Notes under the pieces: model-generated
What the model was told of the DNA's origin: nothing
Databases searched by the model: none
Seen by the model: only the letters and a program-made list of their open reading frames with translations
Position numbers and translations under genes: made by a program
From: Clostridium sp. CAG:628
Lineage (GTDB): Bacteria > Bacillota_I > Bacilli_A > RF39 > UBA660
DNA: 64,000 nt
NCBI GenBank assembly: GCA_000438415.1
Contig: FR902233.1
Location: forward strand, 4,843 to 68,842
Reading direction: 5' to 3'
Part shown: in pieces, positions 61,291-64,000 of the stretch
How positions within the stretch are numbered: position 1 is the stretch's first letter
Layout: the number at the start of each line of letters is the position of its first letter

Positions 61291-62172
61291 TTAAACATGA
61301 TTTTTACTCATCTTAACCTTTTCTTCAATTTCTTTTAACTTAATAGCATTAGTCTTCTCAATATTTTCTTCCACCGTATTATAATTAAAACTAAGTCCCA
61401 TTACAAATATAAATGCAAGGAAATAAAGCCATATCATAAGTGTAACTATAGTACTAAGTCCAGCATAATAAATATTATAAGTTGCAATATGTTTAACATA
61501 ATAACTATATACTAAAGTCATTAAAAACCAACACATAGTTGTAAATATAGCACCCTTATTAACATATTTAGCCTTTATCTTTTCATCAGGCGCTATTATA
61601 AATATACATTTAATACCCAAATACATTACGAATAATGATAATGGAATATTAAGTATAGGATAAAGCATCTTTAAAACATCTATTATTTTATTATTAAATC
61701 CAATATGTGTTAACATAGTTAATATCTGTTCACCAAATACAGGTACTATTAACATGAATGTAAATAACATAACTAATACAACAGTTAAAAGAAAAGCCTT
61801 TATTCTTCTAACAAAATAATTCTTATTCTTTAAATTAAATATTGTATTACTAGCAACTATAATAGCATCACACCCATTACTTACTATAAATAATGCCATT
61901 AAAATATAAATAACAAATCCAAGTGTTAATCCTTGATTAGTAATAATAGGTGTAATAGTTTTAACTAATTCAGCACTAAAATTCTTTTCTAAAAACTCAG
62001 TAATATAATTTATAGATAAATTAAACTGACTTGCTATCAAAAGTAATATAGAAATAATAGGCACTACAGATAAAACGAAATAATAAGCAAGACTACTAGG
62101 TAAAGTAAGCATCTCAGGTTTCATCATAATATCATAAAGATTTTTAGAAAACTCTTTAAACCTATTCCACAT
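61291..62172 (-). CDS. YihY/BrkB family membrane protein
   Basis: The 293-residue protein has six membrane helices and the family's LPSSLAYYFVLSVVPIISIL near the start, SNGCDAIIVASNTIFN, and the C-terminal GLSTIVTLMIWLYFLAFIFV. Members were once called RNase BN in error; their role is still unclear. It lies 1 bp after the GGDEF-type sensor and is followed by a short tail of charged residues. Confidence 0.92.
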   Translation of the reverse strand: MWNRFKEFSKNLYDIMMKPEMLTLPSSLAYYFVLSVVPIISILLLIASQFNLSINYITEFLEKNFSAELVKTITPIITNQGLTLGFVIYILMALFIVSNGCDAIIVASNTIFNLKNKNYFVRRIKAFLLTVVLVMLFTFMLIVPVFGEQILTMLTHIGFNNKIIDVLKMLYPILNIPLSLFVMYLGIKCIFIIAPDEKIKAKYVNKGAIFTTMCWFLMTLVYSYYVKHIATYNIYYAGLSTIVTLMIWLYFLAFIFVMGLSFNYNTVEENIEKTNAIKLKEIEEKVKMSKNHV

Positions 62173-62173
62173 A

Positions 62174-64000
62174 CTATTCCCCCTTATTTTCTCTCATTTT
62201 AATTAAAGCCTCATTAATAGCATCATCTATTGTAGTACTTTCACTCTTAATCATAAAATAACCCATACTAGCACCATATTCATAAGGTAAATGTTTAAAC
62301 TCTTTCATTAACTTATTAACATAAGTAACTATTTGATTTTCTTCATAACCAACTAAATATATAAGAAATTCGTTTCCATCAGTTCTAATAATTTCACTAT
62401 TCTCTCTTTGAGTTTTAATAAGTATATTAGCAGCACTCTTTATTTGCTTATCTCCCTCTTCATGTCCTTTACTATCATTAATAACAGAAATATTATTTAA
62501 ATCAATAATAACAACCGCTTGAGGATATATCTTATTACTTTCCCAATAACTTAAATTATCATTTAAATAATTCCTATTCTTTAAATTAGTCATAACATCT
62601 AAGTACATCATCTTATCCTCTTTTTTAATCTTCTTAGTAATCTTAACTTTTCTATTAAACTTAAATAAGAAGAATATAACTGAAATTAAAATAACAACTA
62701 AATAAGTAATATTACTTAATATAAAATCTAATATAATATTAGTATTAACAACATCTAAACTGCTATCAATAGCCATACTATTAATATTCTTATTACTTGT
62801 AGTACTTAAATAATAATTAAATACCCCATTAAATACTTTATTATCTTTATTTAATAAGAAACTATTACTTACATCACTTTCTCCAACATACTTAATAACA
62901 AAATCTTTTAACTTACTATTCTTATAATAATCATAAGTACTTTTTTCCACAATGAGAATATCTTTATCAGTAAGATTTTCAAGTAGTTCTATGTAACTAT
63001 CAAATTCGTGAGCCTTAATTTTACTTTTGTTAATAAATTTATATAGTTTAGTATTTTTAACTACTTTAACATTATCATCACTTACACTTACTAAATTATC
63101 ATAAGTATTATAGTTACTTTTATGAGTTAAAATAACATAATCAATATTTCCTAAATCATAACTACTTTCATAATTACCATTAGTTAAATCATAATAATTT
63201 AAAACAAGATCTAACTTTTTACCATTCAAAGCTTCCATCATTTTATCTAAATTTTTATATGAAACAAACTTATAAGTAGCACCAGTCATATCACTAAAAG
63301 CTTCTAAATATTGATTAGTAATACCTGTAAAATTTCTATGTATTTTTCCTTCAAAAGGCATATTATCTATATAACCCACAATTAAATCATCACTAGTAAT
63401 ACTCTCTTTTTCTAGTTCAGTTAAATTATTTGCTTCATAATAAAGATCCAAATAATGACTATTAATACTACTATAAACTTTATCTTCCCACATATCAAAA
63501 GTCTTACTAAATATTTTACTCATAGTATTACTACTATCCTTGAAATTTAACACATAATGTGAGTGTAATCCTTCTATGTGTTTAACTACATTATATTTAT
63601 TATAAATAACACTATCAATATATTTTTCAAGTGGTACTATTGCATATATAACTGAATTACCCATTTCATTAGTTATATCGCTAAACCCATTTATACCAAC
63701 ATAATTAATATTAATATTTTCCAAATACTTAGCAACATAATCTTTATCAGCATTCATAACAAATACACTTTTATTAGATAAACTAGATAAATCATTTATC
63801 TCATCTTCCAAAGAACTTATTACAACATAGTGATCAGTAAAAAATATCTTATCGCCATCACTTAATTCGTTTTTACTAACTAAGTTATAATTAGCACTTC
63901 CATTAACTTGAATATTAAAAGTAAGTTTAGTTTTATTTTCCATATATTTTAAGAAGTCATAAAACACCCCTTCACCATTATTACTAAATATAGGAAGAGC
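62174..64000 (-). CDS. sensor with two solute-binding-like domains and degenerate GGDEF (partial)
   Basis: The frame is open to the right edge, so the N-terminus is missing; it continues upstream of the GTG at 63967 as ALPIFSNNGEGVFYDFLKY. About 400 residues form two extracellular SBP-like domains (TFNIQVNGSANYNL; then VGYIDNMPFEGKIHRNFTG). A membrane helix (NITYLVVILISVIFFLFKF) follows, then a GGDEF domain. The signature GGDEF reads TDGNEF, so cyclase activity is doubtful, although DVMTNLKNRNYLND is normal. It may bind a ligand outside and signal through the degenerate domain. Confidence 0.85.
   Translation of the reverse strand, partial: ALPIFSNNGEGVFYDFLKYMENKTKLTFNIQVNGSANYNLVSKNELSDGDKIFFTDHYVVISSLEDEINDLSSLSNKSVFVMNADKDYVAKYLENININYVGINGFSDITNEMGNSVIYAIVPLEKYIDSVIYNKYNVVKHIEGLHSHYVLNFKDSSNTMSKIFSKTFDMWEDKVYSSINSHYLDLYYEANNLTELEKESITSDDLIVGYIDNMPFEGKIHRNFTGITNQYLEAFSDMTGATYKFVSYKNLDKMMEALNGKKLDLVLNYYDLTNGNYESSYDLGNIDYVILTHKSNYNTYDNLVSVSDDNVKVVKNTKLYKFINKSKIKAHEFDSYIELLENLTDKDILIVEKSTYDYYKNSKLKDFVIKYVGESDVSNSFLLNKDNKVFNGVFNYYLSTTSNKNINSMAIDSSLDVVNTNIILDFILSNITYLVVILISVIFFLFKFNRKVKITKKIKKEDKMMYLDVMTNLKNRNYLNDNLSYWESNKIYPQAVVIIDLNNISVINDSKGHEEGDKQIKSAANILIKTQRENSEIIRTDGNEFLIYLVGYEENQIVTYVNKLMKEFKHLPYEYGASMGYFMIKSESTTIDDAINEALIKMRENKGE

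Overview
The window is a stretch of chromosome from a very AT-rich, low-GC Gram-positive (Firmicutes/Bacilli-like) bacterium. It has strong Shine-Dalgarno sites, sigma-A promoters, a T-box ahead of lysS, a CIRCE heat-shock operator, an LtaS-like sulfatase and Bacillus-style gene order. TGA is a normal stop codon (for example it ends the gene at 16291-16968), so this is not the Mycoplasma code. Together with many lineage-specific small membrane proteins, this suggests an uncultured, probably gut-associated Bacilli or Clostridia lineage with a reduced genome. parA-parB, ychF, rpsF-ssb-rpsR, ftsH, tilS and dus-lysS all lie within about 20 kb, which resembles the origin-proximal region of Bacillus. 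I saw no perfect parS site, dnaA or rRNA gene.

Layout. 1-5 kb: an edge-truncated ABC ATPase, a BRO-N-like gene, a single-domain ClpA-like AAA+ protein, tRNA-Asn, a dead DUF1848 gene, rubrerythrin, a CotF-like coat pair and a CIRCE-controlled hsp20. 5-9 kb: an operon of a short-chain dehydrogenase, a catalytic-His-less E2-type acyltransferase and an acyl-CoA ligase. 9-25 kb: ZIP transporter, hydrolase, RNase R, a GT2 glycosyltransferase, phospholipid enzymes (psd, diacylglycerol kinase), a hybrid histidine kinase and a PlsC-like acyltransferase. 25-28.3 kb: a compact putative RiPP (modified peptide) locus made of a 21-residue peptide gene, an attenuator hairpin, a MccB/ThiF-type E1 enzyme and a translationally coupled ABC-F ATPase. 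28-31 kb: HtrA, an Abi_2 HEPN protein and PspC. 31-43 kb: ribosomal proteins, dus, lysS, a degenerate ClpC, a short structured RNA facing a DUF3800 gene, and rpsF-ssb-rpsR. 43-54 kb: ychF, AbgT, parAB, ftsH, tilS and an LtaS-like enzyme. 54-61 kb: six surface proteins sharing a TasA/CalY-like or PGW-motif domain, two of them with long Asp/Asn/Cys repeat stalks. 61-64 kb: YihY and an edge-truncated sensor with a degenerate GGDEF domain.

The best candidates for an undescribed system are the following. (1) The peptide/E1/ABC-F operon at 25447-28268, whose promoter carries a 9-6-9 inverted repeat around the -35 box; almost the same repeat lies at the next promoter downstream, ahead of a PlsC-like gene. 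(2) The RNA/DUF3800 pair at 40296-41318, with a palindrome spanning the RNA promoter. (3) The surface repeat locus at 54531-61277. Two identical 28-bp elements (22042 and 25404) look like a terminator hairpin whose loop is also the -10 box of the next promoter. Several short gene remnants (2500, 4995, 22121, 30670, 36269) show ongoing genome decay.
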